Source of the DNA: Chinchilla lanigera
Lineage: Eukaryota > Chordata > Mammalia > Rodentia > Chinchillidae
DNA length: 64,000 nt
Direction of reading: 5' to 3'
Assembly: GCF_000276665.1 (NCBI RefSeq)
Contig: NW_004955436.1
Location: forward strand, 20,328,311 to 20,392,310
Part shown: positions 47,681 through 58,666 of the stretch, one piece after another
Numbering within the stretch: position 1 is the first letter of the stretch
Layout of the letters: every line of letters begins with the position of its first letter
The notes under the pieces: model-generated
Told to the model about the DNA's origin: nothing
Seen by the model: the letters and a program-made list of their open reading frames with translations, nothing else
Databases searched by the model: none
Made by a program: the position numbers and the translations under genes

Positions 47681-50507
47681 AATTTATTTAGAAGGTCAAA
47701 ACAAAGCTGTTTGCTCAAGAGGGTTTTGTTTTATTGTTTGTTTTTTGCCACTGATGAATACTTTAGCGTCTTTTTTTCTTGAAGTAAATAATGTATATTT
47801 GCGCCACAATTTTTTTAATCAAAGAAGTTTACAGAATAAACACCTTTTCTGAAAATAAAAGTACTTTACTAACCAAAGACCTTAACCTATGAGTAAGTGT
47901 GCATGGATGATATTTGCCGCAGATTTCAAATTATGCATTGGCAAAGGGATTTTCTTTCTCAAACTGCAATGAGCAGTGGTTTGGGACCAATACTGGCCAC
48001 CATGTGAGGGCAACAAATACCTGCTCCCCGACAACAGAACTGCTGATTGGTGGTAAGGATGAGTAACACCACATTCATTGGTATGAGGGTGGAAAGGTAG
48101 AGAAAAATATCCAGGAATGCAGAATGCAATTATCCACGCTGGAATGTGACCAAGCCACTGGCTCTAATCTTGTGAAAAGGACAACAGACTCTTCAAGGAG
48201 CATGAATGTTTCTGTCTGAGTCAACAAACTTTAACATAACACTGACTCCAAATAATAAATTTACAATTCCAGGAATTTAGGATCCAAGTCACTGGCAATT
48301 TTTTTTTTCCCTTTCTAAGGGTATTGTTTTTCTAGCACAAAGAGATGTTCCATGTGGCTTCTGAGACGGTAGTTATCATTTTGGTACTGTAGCATTATCA
48401 TCAAAATCAGAGCTCCAGGCAGGTCGAGGCCATGCCTCAGGAAGAGAACAGTAAGGTAGTTCAGCAAAGGACTTAGCCAGTGAGCCCCCATTACCGTGTG
48501 TTCTGTTTGTCTTTTCCCCCCAGAATAGAAGGAACAGTGGCGATGTCAGAATTTTAATTGCAGTGGACTGACTTAAATTACTTGACCTATTTTTATGCAG
48601 CAAGAGAAACAATTCTTCTTTTCTTGGTGGCCATACTTATAATTTAAACTGGAAGAGAAAATATAAGGGCATTTTCCATCAAAGAATGTACTGTTGGTAA
48701 ACATACCAGCGCATTAGATCCATGTACATTTTTGAAAACTATGAAGACTCCTGAAAAAAGAAATTTCCCTCTCACAGGAGGAAATTAAACTCAGAAGTAA
48801 TGATAAGTAATGAATTTTATATATTCTAAGAGAGGTAGTTGTGAATTTCTGTCATTTTTTATTTATAAGCACAACAAAAGAAAAGCAAAGAAAAAGAATT
48901 CTTGGGCCCTGGGAAAGAATATCAAACCAACGTCCTTCCATACTTTTTTGATAAAAAAAAATAGTTTTTAAGCCACTAGATTCTGATCAGTTGCTTTTTC
49001 CCCCCAAGATGAGTACTGCATGTCAGAAGCAGTCCTAGGGGATAACTGGTGGACTTTTTGAGACTTCTGCTTGGCCAAACCAGGACCTGCAGAGTGATCT
49101 GAGGCAGAGGAAAGATGGACAAGGTGTATTATTACTTTCTTTATGTGTTGTTGGTTTTCACTGGGCTGAACTAATCTGAAAGATTAGCGAGGCAGTGTCC
49201 CAACATGGGGTAAGCCCCGTGGTTCTTGGGATTCTTGGAATTTTCCCATGGTGTCACCATTGTGCTCAGCCATGAAATCCTGCCCTTTCTTCCCCCTGCA
49301 GCAGAGTGGTTACTTGATTACACTGGGGGTTGCTGAACAAAGCCCGCAAGGGATCTGTCTCCTAAGGGGCCCACAGCCAGGCAAGGTTAGAGTGGCCTGC
49401 TTTGCAGGAGATATGCAGATAGGTAAGTGGCTTTAGAAAAGTTAATAGTGCTAAAAAAATCCTGTGAGTCTACTCTTGAAAGCTGGGTAGGAAGTGAATT
49501 TTAGGCTTACATGAATGTCAAACTAGTGTAAAATCAGAAAAAGGCAGCCAACTCAAGATTGGTGGTGCTGTTTTATGAACATTTATTTATTTTATTTGTT
49601 TTGCTCTTTTTGAGACAGGGTCTGGCTGTGCAGTTAAGGCTGATCTTGAGCAGCTCATTTTGTAGCCCAGGCTGGCCTCAAACTCGCAACAATCCTCCTG
49701 CCTCAGCCTCCCTCCCGAGTGCTGGGATTATAGGCATGCGCCACCACTCCGGGCTTTATTAACATTTAAAGGGACAGTGTGGCAGAGTGACAGAAATGTG
49801 ACTGACAGCTACCAAAGTCTTTTCTCTTTGTGTCTCCCTAGGGAAGGACATAAAATGTGGCCTATGATTTCCTTACGTTATTTGGCCACAGAGCTTTTTA
49901 AAAATTTCGCGTAACCCATTTTTCTGGTAGGCTTGATTTGGTTTAGTGCTTTGGCTTCGTGACAATTGGCAACTTTCTGCTAACACGTACTGGTAGGATT
50001 AAGCTGTGCACACAAATCTTTAAGGCACCTTCAAATATTGCCCTGTTGTATTTCTTCTGGATAATTCTTTGGAAGAGAGATGATGGCCATTGCGTATTTC
50101 TTTCTATCCAATGTATTGAGCAAGAATATGGATAAGGAGACCAGTAAGGGAAAAGTGATTGAACTGACAGCTAGGTTTCTAATATGAATCTGAAATAAAC
50201 ATCTCTACGTCCTTGAGATTCCTCGGTGACACCACTCTTTGCATCAGTAAGTCTCAGCTGCCACAATTACTATCCTGTATTTTAAAGTGTTTAAATAGGT
50301 ATTCATTTAGCAAAACAAAATGTAAGAAAGACTTTTCAAAATCTTCTGGAGTGATGGAACATAGATTTTTTTTTTTTTTTAAACAATAAAATATACTGCC
50401 GAGACTATAGGGGACCAAATCAGAGAAATTTACCTTCAGTCAGGATTTCTTACCAAATCTTTTTGTTGAAGTTGAGTTTCTTGTGGCCGATTTGGTTGTG
50501 CACATAC
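47681..50507. other. intergenic, only a B1 recognised
   Basis: Apart from the B1 at 49.6 kb, no feature identified. Confidence 0.45.
49586..49755 (-). mobile_element. B1 SINE with internal duplication
   Basis: Reverse-oriented B1 (CTTTTTGAGACAGGGTCTGG ... CCACCACTCCGGGC), flanked by TTATGAACATTTA / TTATTAACATTTA (49573-49585 and 49756-49768). Confidence 0.95.
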
Positions 50508-50708
50508 TATCTCTCAGGCATTGAGGTATGCATTTTACACTCGTGATCTTACTTAAGACTGACAGTATCCCAGCAGCGCACATGTTATTATTCTAATGTT
50601 GGATAAGAAAACTGACATTTAGAAAGGTAAGTTGCTCGAGAGAAGCACAGCTAGTAACAGGAAGATTCAGAGAATGGTTTCACAACTCCTTCCTAATACA
50701 CAGTGCGG
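50508..50708 (-). mobile_element. MIR SINE
   Basis: TCTCTCAGGCATTGAGGTAT, TTATTATTCTAATGTTGGAT, AAACTGACATTTAGAAAGG, AAGCACAGCTAGTAACAGG in reverse MIR order. Confidence 0.8.
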
Positions 50709-51414
50709 CTCACTTATACAAAATGACTTTTATTCTTACACACTACTGATTTTAAAATGATCAATTTTAATAATTTCACTGCAGAAGAACTTGATGATAC
50801 ATATTCATAAATTAGAAAATACACTAAAAAAATTGTAACATGTATCTATCCACGCAATTGCACGTGAAAACTTGGGATTCACAAACTATTCTTTTAAAGG
50901 ATGGTTGACCCTAAAAGTCCGCTGAGTTTGTGATCCTAGATAGCCAAGTCCCTTCTTAGCAGCTTGACCTGCTTAGCATCTCAAATCAAATGGCGGAGTA
51001 TAAGTGTTTAAATTGTGGTTTGAGTTGTTTTTTTTTTTAACAACTGAATTCTACATTTCTTGATAATAAATGGTTCTTGCAGAAACTAGCCGATGCTTTA
51101 GGGTTACCAATTCTGTAACCTATTCAAGGAAAATCTTAGTGCTAGCTTTCACCTATAAAGATGACCACTTTGCAGCTTGCTCCCCTGGCTTGTAATAATT
51201 ATATACTAACATTGATTATAAGGCTCAAGCTGATTCAGAATGGTAATATGTGAAAAAATAGATATCTTAGAATAGAGGAAACACAGAGTTTAGTTTGTAC
51301 TTAAATAATCTTCCTTGATCTATCTAAACTTCCTCAATGAGCCCATTTCCTCTTGCTTGAGCTTGCTGAAGAAACACAGAACTCTTCCACTAATAGTGGT
51401 ACTGAGAAGGAATA

Positions 51415-51560
51415 GTAGCTCAGGAATTAAAAAGCATGTGTCGTAGTCTTAGCTGTGCAACTGAAGAGTGGTGTAATTTAATCAGTGTGGCTCAAGTTTC
51501 TCCATCAGTAAAATGAAGATGTTTAATTAATACGTCTTGTGTTCAAATTCTCATGAAGGA
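51415..51560 (+). mobile_element. MIR SINE
   Basis: CTTAGCTGTGCAACTGAAG, CAGTGTGGCTCAAGTTTCTC, CATCAGTAAAATGAAGATG. Confidence 0.75.
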
Positions 51561-52039
51561 AACATAAGCCCATTCCTATCATTTTTCTTCCTCTGGAAAG
51601 ATGGAGTACCATATTATAAGCCACGTTCAAAGCCAGTTACACCATCTTTTCACCATTCTTTTTCCAGGCTGTGGGCCTGAGAACGTGCTACACATGGAAA
51701 GATGACCACTTGATCCAGAAGGGCCGGAGACATCTCTGTAAACATCCCCCTGCCTTGCAGTAGTGACCACAAACATTGGCTGCTAAGATTTATCAACCTA
51801 CAAGCAATACCCAAAATCTACCACCCTGAGGATATGCCCAGCACGTCAACACTTGCAAAGATACAAATGAGTGTATAATATTCTTGGCTGTTGCCATGGT
51901 TTAAATTACACATACTAAAGATAATTTGATTGACTCTTCATTTCACGTTCTGTGGTATTTTCTTACAAGTTAATTTCATCTTCAAACCTTGTAAATAACA
52001 AGCACTCAATATTCCCACAAACCGCTTGTCCTGGGCCAC

Positions 52040-52066
52040 AATCATCATATCATCATCATCATCACT
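52040..52066. repeat. (CAT)n microsatellite
   Basis: Interrupted ATC repeat, ATCATCATATCATCATCATC. Confidence 0.9.
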
Positions 52067-52348
52067 GCTACTGCTACCTAATTTCTCAAGGAGAAAATCC
52101 TATAAACAATTCTACAGTAGAGGGGGCTAAGAGCTATTAAACAATATAAGGTAGTACTTCAGAGTTTTTGAGCAGTGAAGAGGCACATGTCTCTATTCAC
52201 CGATCTGTCTCCCCTTCCCCTACCTTCCAGCATCACATTCTTCTAGCTTGGGGAATCAAACTATTTAGCTACATGTCAAACTAATACATTGGCTAAAAAA
52301 TAGTTATGTAAAGGGAATTGTGTATCATAGTACATAACTATCCAGGAA

Positions 52349-52470
52349 TTTTTTGTTGTGTTTTGAAGATAAGGTCTTGCTATGCGGCCCAGGCCGTCCT
52401 AGAATTCACAGTCCTCTTGCCTTAGCCTCCCAAGTGCTAGGTTTACAGGCAAGCACTACCATGCCTGGCT
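52349..52470 (-). mobile_element. B1-related SINE without internal duplication
   Basis: Reverse-oriented, single-arm copy: GATAAGGTCTTGCTATGCGG, CCTTAGCCTCCCAAGTGCTA, CCATGCCTGGCT. Resembles the older monomeric form. Confidence 0.85.
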
Positions 52471-52563
52471 CAGATAATATTCTACCCTGACATGTGAAAG
52501 CAATGTACCTAAAGAACCTTGATAAAGTATTACAATAAAGTATTAGGTCATTTCACCAACTGA

Positions 52564-52577
52564 CCACGAGAGGGCGC
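52564..52577 (+). promoter_or_regulatory. candidate CTCF site
   Basis: CCACGAGAGGGCGC fits the core CTCF pattern with one departure. Forward orientation. Not in a SINE. Confidence 0.5.
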
Positions 52578-52639
52578 AAGAGGTCTGTAAGTCTATACAG
52601 TATTTGCGCTTCTCCTAAGCAGCTGTCAAGGCTACACCG

Positions 52640-52900
52640 TCACTTGCTTAAAACCACCCCCACCCCTGCCACAGGCCCCAACTCCAGTCCATTTGTTTTA
52701 TTCAAACAGAAAATATTCCTTATGACCTATTATAACCTTCAGAATAGAGCTAAATCAAGAACCTCTAAATCAAAAAACACTCTTCCCAGGCACCATTTCT
52801 CATTACAGTCTAACACACATTAGAAATTGACACAAGGTGTCCTTACGTTCGCTTTTTGAAGTTCTCCCCTCCTAACACCCGTTTCCTCATGAGCAACGGC
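52640..52900 (+). mobile_element. L2-like fragment
   Basis: GTCACTTGCTTAAAACCACC, followed by pyrimidine-rich sequence and CCTTCAGAATAGAGCTAAAT, follows the old L2 internal region. Confidence 0.5.
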
Positions 52901-53022
52901 TCAATTTTCTGCCCTGCTGGGGGAACATTTGTATCTAAAAAGAACTAAAGGAAGGAATTTTGAATGGTAGAATTTTGTACATCAGTCTAAAGCTGTTAGA
53001 AAGTTACGACTTTTGTTTTCAG

Positions 53023-53055
53023 GTGTGTGTGTGTGTGTGTGCGCGCGCGCGCGCC
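53023..53055. repeat. (GT)n(GC)n tract
   Basis: About nine GT followed by seven GC units, fully alternating purine-pyrimidine over 33 bases, abutting an ID element. Confidence 0.95.
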
Positions 53056-53057
53056 TT

Positions 53058-53143
53058 TGGTTTTTGGGGGGTTGGTACCGGGAATCGAGCTCAGGACCTT
53101 GCGCTTGCCAGGCAGGCGCTGTGGCGCTGAACTATCCCCCGGT
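53058..53143 (-). mobile_element. ID-type SINE
   Basis: Reverse-oriented copy (GGTACCGGGAATCGAGCTC ... TATCCCCCGGTC) immediately after a GT/GC alternating tract. No clear duplication seen. Confidence 0.9.
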
Positions 53144-53159
53144 CTGAGACTTACTTTCC

Positions 53160-53960
53160 TCTATCTGACCCTGCAATCATTCTTCTTTCCTGCTTCTTTT
53201 TCTACCCCTCAATCCAGCCTATTCCAATGTCAAACTGTCTTTTCACTCCTATAAACCACACCGGTGTTCACCCAACTGCTGCCTCCCCAAACCAGTGCCT
53301 TCTACCATTCCTCGGGGTTCTAACACTATCTGTGTTCCCCGAGGATTTCACAGCCCAGCTCTCCACCCCACCTCTCACCACTCATTCCAGCTGTGCCTCT
53401 GCTGATCGCGCAAGCGCGCAAACACACACACTGTTTTTTGAGGCAGGGTCTCACTGGCCTCGAATTCGTGGCGATCCTCCTACCTCAGCCTCCGTAGCGC
53501 TGGGATTGCGGGTATGGGTCACCACATCCAGCTCCATATTGAGATTTAGGGACAAAATGTCCAAGATTTCATTCAGTCCTCTCTCCCCTGCCCCACGTTC
53601 CCATTCCTGGTTATTGGAATTCTCCTCCATCCAGTAAGTGCGCCAGGGTTCTACACACTATTCTTTTTTTCTTCACCACTAGCTCCCCACCCCCCACCCC
53701 CGGTGGCTAAATTCAGTGAGTTCTTTGCATTGTCTCTCTCTCTGCCTAAAATACGTGCCCCTTCCCAAACTACCCTTAGGTCTTTGTCAGAATCTGTTTC
53801 TTCAGAGACCACGCCACACGAGAGGCCACGTCCAGCTTTTCCCCGTGAAACTCAACCGTGTTCGATTCTTCTTCAAAGAACCAGGGTGGTTTTCAAAAAG
53901 TGTCCTAAAGTCTTTGACACTCCTCTCATCAAACAGTGTCATTAAGTCACTTCCTTGCCT
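53160..53960 (+). mobile_element. L2-like fragment interrupted by a B1
   Basis: Pyrimidine-rich wording such as ATCCAGCCTATTCCAATGTC and, after the B1 at 53430, AATACGTGCCCCTTCCCAAA and CAGAGACCACGCCACACGAG recalls L2. Diverged, with low-precision boundaries. Confidence 0.45.
53430..53534 (-). mobile_element. B1 SINE with internal deletion
   Basis: Reverse-oriented: TTTTTTGAGGCAGGGTCTCA joined directly to GGCCTCGAATTCGTGGCG, then CCTCAGCCTCCGTAGCGC and CACATCCAGCTCC. The first arm is lost. Confidence 0.88.
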
Positions 53961-54049
53961 CGGAGGTTTATCTATGGACTCTTTTGTCTGGTAACCTCGG
54001 AGGCTGAGTCAGAAATGATCACACAGCCTCCTCAAAGTTTTCCTGGGAC

Positions 54050-54380
54050 ACACACCTGTGGAGGCCAGGAGCCGCAGTGAAAATTCAACCACCTGGGGCT
54101 GCCAGGCTATGAGGAAGCCAGGCCGTCAGGACAGGCGGTGTGCAGGCTTCCCCACCGACAGCACCCAATCAGGGTCCCAGCTGACAGCCGGAGCAGCTGC
54201 CAGATTTGAGGGGGACGATACCTGCAGGTGCTCCCTGTCTTCCGCTCCTGCATTACTGTCGACTGTGGAGTCTTCTCGGCTGCGGCAGCAGATAATAGAC
54301 CTCAGAACCTCGCGTCCTAGCACTTTCTCGAAATGTGTGAGCCACAGAATCCCCGAGCACAATAAAATGGAAAGTTTGGA
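54050..54380 (+). mobile_element. MaLR-type LTR (MLT1D-like)
   Basis: GGCTGCCAGGCTATGAGGAA, GGTCCCAGCTGACAGCCGGA, GCAGCTGCCAGATTTGAG, GAGCCACAGAATCCCCGAGC, ACAATAAAATGG. The 159-codon open frame here is a by-product of this LTR and starts at GTG. Confidence 0.8.
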
Positions 54381-54449
54381 GCCCTTTTATAAATCTCAAG
54401 AGCAACTGAGGAGCATCACTGCCTCACGTAAAGCACAATCTTCTTATTT

Positions 54450-54800
54450 CAATGATTTGTTGCTTATTGTCATTACTTCAAATATCAGCTCCAGGAACAC
54501 AGAGATTTTTGTCTTTGGTCATTGTACATGCGCCTAAAAGAATACAGGTATTTGGCAGAGGTTCGATCAATAGTTATTATTAAATTTATGCATTATATCC
54601 ATCTATTTGATAAAAATGAATCACTCAGTAAGGGAATGAATGAATTAACTTTTTTCTGTCATTCTTCTCTCCATTCCACTCCTGTTGTCTTAGTTCAAAA
54701 CTTTATTATTTCCAACCTAGGCCAAGTGACTTCCTGTCTGGTGTTACCTACTCTCATTTTACTTCTACCATTTATGCTTCGTACTTCCGAAAGTTATCCT
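54450..54800 (+). mobile_element. L2-like fragments
   Basis: TATCAGCTCCAGGAACACAG ... TATTTGGCAGAGGTTCGATC resembles an L2 3' end. TTAGTTCAAAACTTTATTAT ... AGTGACTTCCTGTCTGG resembles an internal L2 stretch. Confidence 0.45.
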
Positions 54801-55279
54801 AGAATATACACTTAATTCTGCTGCTCACGCTGGCTGAAATAACTATCTGGGAGGCATGTTTATCCATACTGACCAGTGACGGAGGATGTTAGACTATAGC
54901 AAGTGGCTTTCAAGGGCCGGGATGGAAAACTAGCCCACAGCGGGCTGGGAAAATTCCAATGAAAAAACTACAGTCCTACCTAAGGGTACTGAAGCTGACA
55001 CTACCTAGCACTGGTCCTGGAATGTGGTCTGGAAGCCATAGACACACACTGAGAAGCAAGAGATACTAGCTTGCAGAAGTCCACAGGCAAATGGAACCAT
55101 GGTCTGAGCAAAGTGATACCCTAGGACCCTAGGACCCCAAAGAAAGACAGATGGAAAAACTTCTGACTTTGACAGCATTTAATTTCTTGATTCAGTACCC
55201 ATCAGACCCATGGTTCCTGTGAGATCTTTCATTACCTGCTCTGACATGAGTGATTCTGACAGCATCTATTTGATTATTC

Positions 55280-55540
55280 TATATCTTTACATACGCTGCC
55301 CTCTTCAACTGGAAGCGTCTCACAGTGATCTCCTTGTTGAAGTATCCTTCAGTACCTGTCTCAAGTGCCTTCCCTGAGAAGCCTCCCCCACAAGACTTTA
55401 CTCTGCAGCACCGCTATACATTATAAATACCTGCACTATATATCTCAGTTACACAACACTGCAAAATTATTTGGTGATAACCTTCTCTCTTCTACTGTGC
55501 AATTGTCTCTATGTGTTAGAAATCTCCAGCCACCTGGTAC
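55280..55540 (+). mobile_element. L2-like fragment
   Basis: GCTGCCCTCTTCAACTGGAA and TGTCTCAAGTGCCTTCCCTG, then AAGCCTCCCCCACAAGAC, follow L2 in order. Confidence 0.6.
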
Positions 55541-57469
55541 AGAAGCCCTGATTCTGCTTAGACCTTTGGGAGATGAATTATTTTGTCATTGGGTGATAGA
55601 AGGTCAGTCTTGGGCTGATTAATCTCTGATTCAGTGACGAGACTCGGGCTTTCCTCTGCTGACTGGTCCTCAGTATCGCCTGCACCTTGGACTGGTAGCA
55701 GTAGCATTTGAAACACTTAAATTATACGCACGGAAAAGGAAATTGTTTACACAGCATCCCTTTCCCCAAGCATCAAGGCACAGATCCATTTCTGAATGAG
55801 CCAACCGCTGGGGCTGGTTTGCCATGGAATAGAATTATCAAATTTGACAAACTAGTCACCTGTGGGTGAAATGGAAATAGACCAGCAACTCCTCAATAAG
55901 TAGGCAGAACTTCTCTGAAATTTCTGCTTCACAGCATAGATATTTTTAAAGCTGAAACTGAAAGGGGCTATCTTTAAAGTTTTTATATTTTCAAGTCCTC
56001 TTCATAGAGGACAAACTTATAGCTAATAAAAATATTATTATAAATCACTTAAAGCAGATCTGTTGCATGAAGATTAAAATATGTTATACAAAATGATCTT
56101 TGTTAATATAAACAAACATCCTCTTAAAAAGAAGTATTAGGTCATTATGTATTCATTTCTAGCCCTTCAAAAATTTCCCTTTTAATAGATTAATAAATAA
56201 TTGCTCTGAACCAAAAAAATCGTGTATGCATTGGTGGTGATTAATCCCAGTGCCAAATAAACAGAATCTTGTATTTATGAACAAATTACTGATAGCTATA
56301 TAGTCTGTTCCCTTGATAGAACACACTGGTCCATGTGCCAAAGCCAAAAAGAATATAAAATTAGTCCTGCAAGATTCAAACAGGGGAGATCAAGCTAACA
56401 TCTGACAGTGATCATCTTTTGCCCTGCTCGTTGCTTGGCCCATCCTTCATATAGCAAACAAACAAAACAAAAACAAAATTAAAATAAAAGAAAAAAAAAC
56501 ATTGCTCTGAGAGTGTTTAACTTGGCAACAGAGAGATCTTGTTTTTAACTAGTGGGAAAACCATAATTCTGGAAACTGATGTCAGCCAGATTTCCACCTG
56601 TATCTATGTATTAGAAATTTGGAAGAAGTTAATCTGAGAGAACAAAGATAATGTAAAGAAAGAAGCAGAGAAAAAAGCGATCAGCTATTATCTAAATCCT
56701 TCAGGTCTAGTTGTAGCTTTGCCTTTCTAGAAGTTTCTTGTTCCTGAGCTAACTGAATTGGGTTCAGTAACATGAAAAATTCATCTTGACTAATATAGAC
56801 AAACATAAGTTTAATCTCTGCAATTGCTTTATTTTTAAATATTTTACTGAAATATATGTTTGGAGGCAATTTCTATTTCACACCTACAGCTGGGAGTGAC
56901 TTCTAATTTATGTGATACACCAGTACCTTGTATCACAATTCATTTCTTCTCCCTCACATAAGGCTCCTGGGATCCTCTTGGCCAGGGTTAGGATGGATAA
57001 AGGATGCTGTGATGTGCTGCCCTTCAGGACAGAGGAACTTGTTCCCTCAGTTCCTGGGAATGCTGCCAGCAGACACCCCTCAGAGGAAGTCTCTCAGAAT
57101 TTCCCCATTGCCTCATCCAAGGCCACAACCCCCCTCCTTGAGCTACTCTGCTTCTGGTGACTGCTCTGCATCTGAGTAAAGGCCTGGCCTCCTCATCCCA
57201 ACTCAAGACGACTCTGAAAAGCACCCCTCGCCTCAGAGCTTCCCTCAGGTGGGCCGAGGACTTTATCGAGGCTGCCCTGCAGCCCACCTCCTCCGGTCCG
57301 CATGTTTTCCATTTTCTTCCTTCCGTAGGCACTGCTTCTAATACCATTCCCCATCAGCCCCAGCATTCTCATCCCCATCTCCGGGGCCACCCTCTAAGGA
57401 ACCCAGCCTATGGCCCAACATTTATGAACAGTAATCTGTGAAAATATTCCATGACCCTGCAAGAACAAC
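55541..57469. other. intergenic, nothing recognised
   Basis: An A-rich run at 56453-56500 might be an old SINE tail. The rest is not identified. Confidence 0.4.
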
Positions 57470-57680
57470 TCAATGAATATTTAATGGCTCCTTACATTTA
57501 TCTAGCACTCTGTTAAGCTTTAAGAGAAAACATGAAAGAAGTGTAAAGTATGTGTCCTGTCCTTACAGAACGCACAATCCCATTGAGCAGAGTGTTCAGA
57601 GGAGGAAGACTGAAAGGAAGCCAAAATTACTACACAGTAGGTGACTCATATATATTGAATGAATGCACCCTGCATTTGTT
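57470..57680 (-). mobile_element. L2-like fragment
   Basis: CATTTATCTAGCACTCTGTTAAG, shortened here to TTATCTAGCACTCTGTTAAG, then CCTTACAGAACGCACAATCC, match the minus strand of the old L2 3' region. Confidence 0.55.
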
Positions 57681-57988
57681 AATTAACTAACAAAAAACAG
57701 GATAAGTAACCAAAACAAACACAGAATCCTACTTTGCTTTGGGTCTGGACTGTTCTCAGGAGAAAGAGCCCAGCATTTTTCCTACATGCTGACGCTAACC
57801 TTTCACGCTCTCTGAATGGGCAAAGTGGGCCAAGCATGTTCACAGTTCACAAACAAGCCATGGAGAACGATGGTTATTCCACAGTCAGCAAAGTCTGTTA
57901 TCACAGGAATAATAACATCTCATATCAGTACAGTGCTTTGCTATCCTTAACCTTCCCTTTCCTTGTGGGTCCTCAGCTCGTGCTAGGA

Positions 57989-58067
57989 CAGTGTGGGCGA
58001 ACCTATGGCACGCTTGCCAAGTGGGCTGTTTGTATCATTGAAAGCTCTCACAGGTTCGCCATCACTG
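57989..58067. mobile_element. 79-bp hAT-like mini-transposon
   Basis: Left end CAGTGTGGGCGAACCTATGG and right end, read in reverse complement, CAGTGATGGCGAACCTGTGA form terminal inverted repeats. Flanked by 8-bp duplications TGCTAGGA (57981-57988) and TTCTAGGA (58068-58075). An 8-bp duplication with CAGTG-type ends is characteristic of hAT transposons. Confidence 0.8.
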
Positions 58068-58524
58068 TTCTAGGAGGTGTAAAAAATAGGTGTCTTACAG
58101 AGTAAAACAAACTGAGGTTTTGAGCTGAAATTAAAGTTAAATCTCCTTATTCTTATTCTTCATTTCTACAAAGACTATTCATTGGGTTCTGTATTTTACA
58201 GCTGCCAGGTGACAGTTGTGGATCATGTTAGCAATAAGGGAATGAATATGTTGAGTTCTAGTTCTAGTAGTTCAATTAGTTTTGGACTCAGTGAGGGTCA
58301 ATCAAGTGTAACAAAACAAAATTTCTACTGTTGCATACATCATTCAGAAACAGTACGCTGGAGTACAAATCTAGATTTAGAAAACAGAAGTCTACACAAT
58401 TAATTGCACCCGTATTTGAACACACAGATAGGTATACTGCACTCTAAATAATAAGTATACTCAGCTCCTCCTAGGGTACTTTACAATTACACAATTCTAG
58501 TGGGATAAAAACTTCTCCTGGGCT

Positions 58525-58526
<2 letters not shown>

Positions 58527-58565
<39 letters not shown>

Positions 58566-58654
58566 GTTTGGTTTTTCTCCGGTACCCGGAACCAAACTCA
58601 TGACCTTGCGCTTGCCAGGCAGGTGCTTTGCCACTGAGCTAAATCCCCAGCCCC
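58527..58654 (-). mobile_element. young ID-type SINE with 38-base T run
   Basis: Reverse-oriented ID preceded by 38 uninterrupted T (58527-58564), i.e. a long A-tail on the minus strand. Flanked by TCCTGGGCTTCT / TCTTGGGCTTCT (58515-58526 and 58655-58666). The long homopolymer suggests youth. Confidence 0.95.
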
Positions 58655-58666
58655 TCTTGGGCTTCT

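Larger units (their letters stand above)
50709..52348. other. intergenic between MIR copies and a B1
   Basis: No gene. A CAT microsatellite lies at 52040. Confidence 0.45.

Noticed and set aside
52116..52132. GTAGAGGGGGCTAAG as a third CTCF site
   Set aside because: The G run is two bases too long for the core pattern.
54058..54537. 159-codon plus-strand frame
   Set aside because: Begins at GTG and lies within an MLT1-type LTR and an L2-like fragment.
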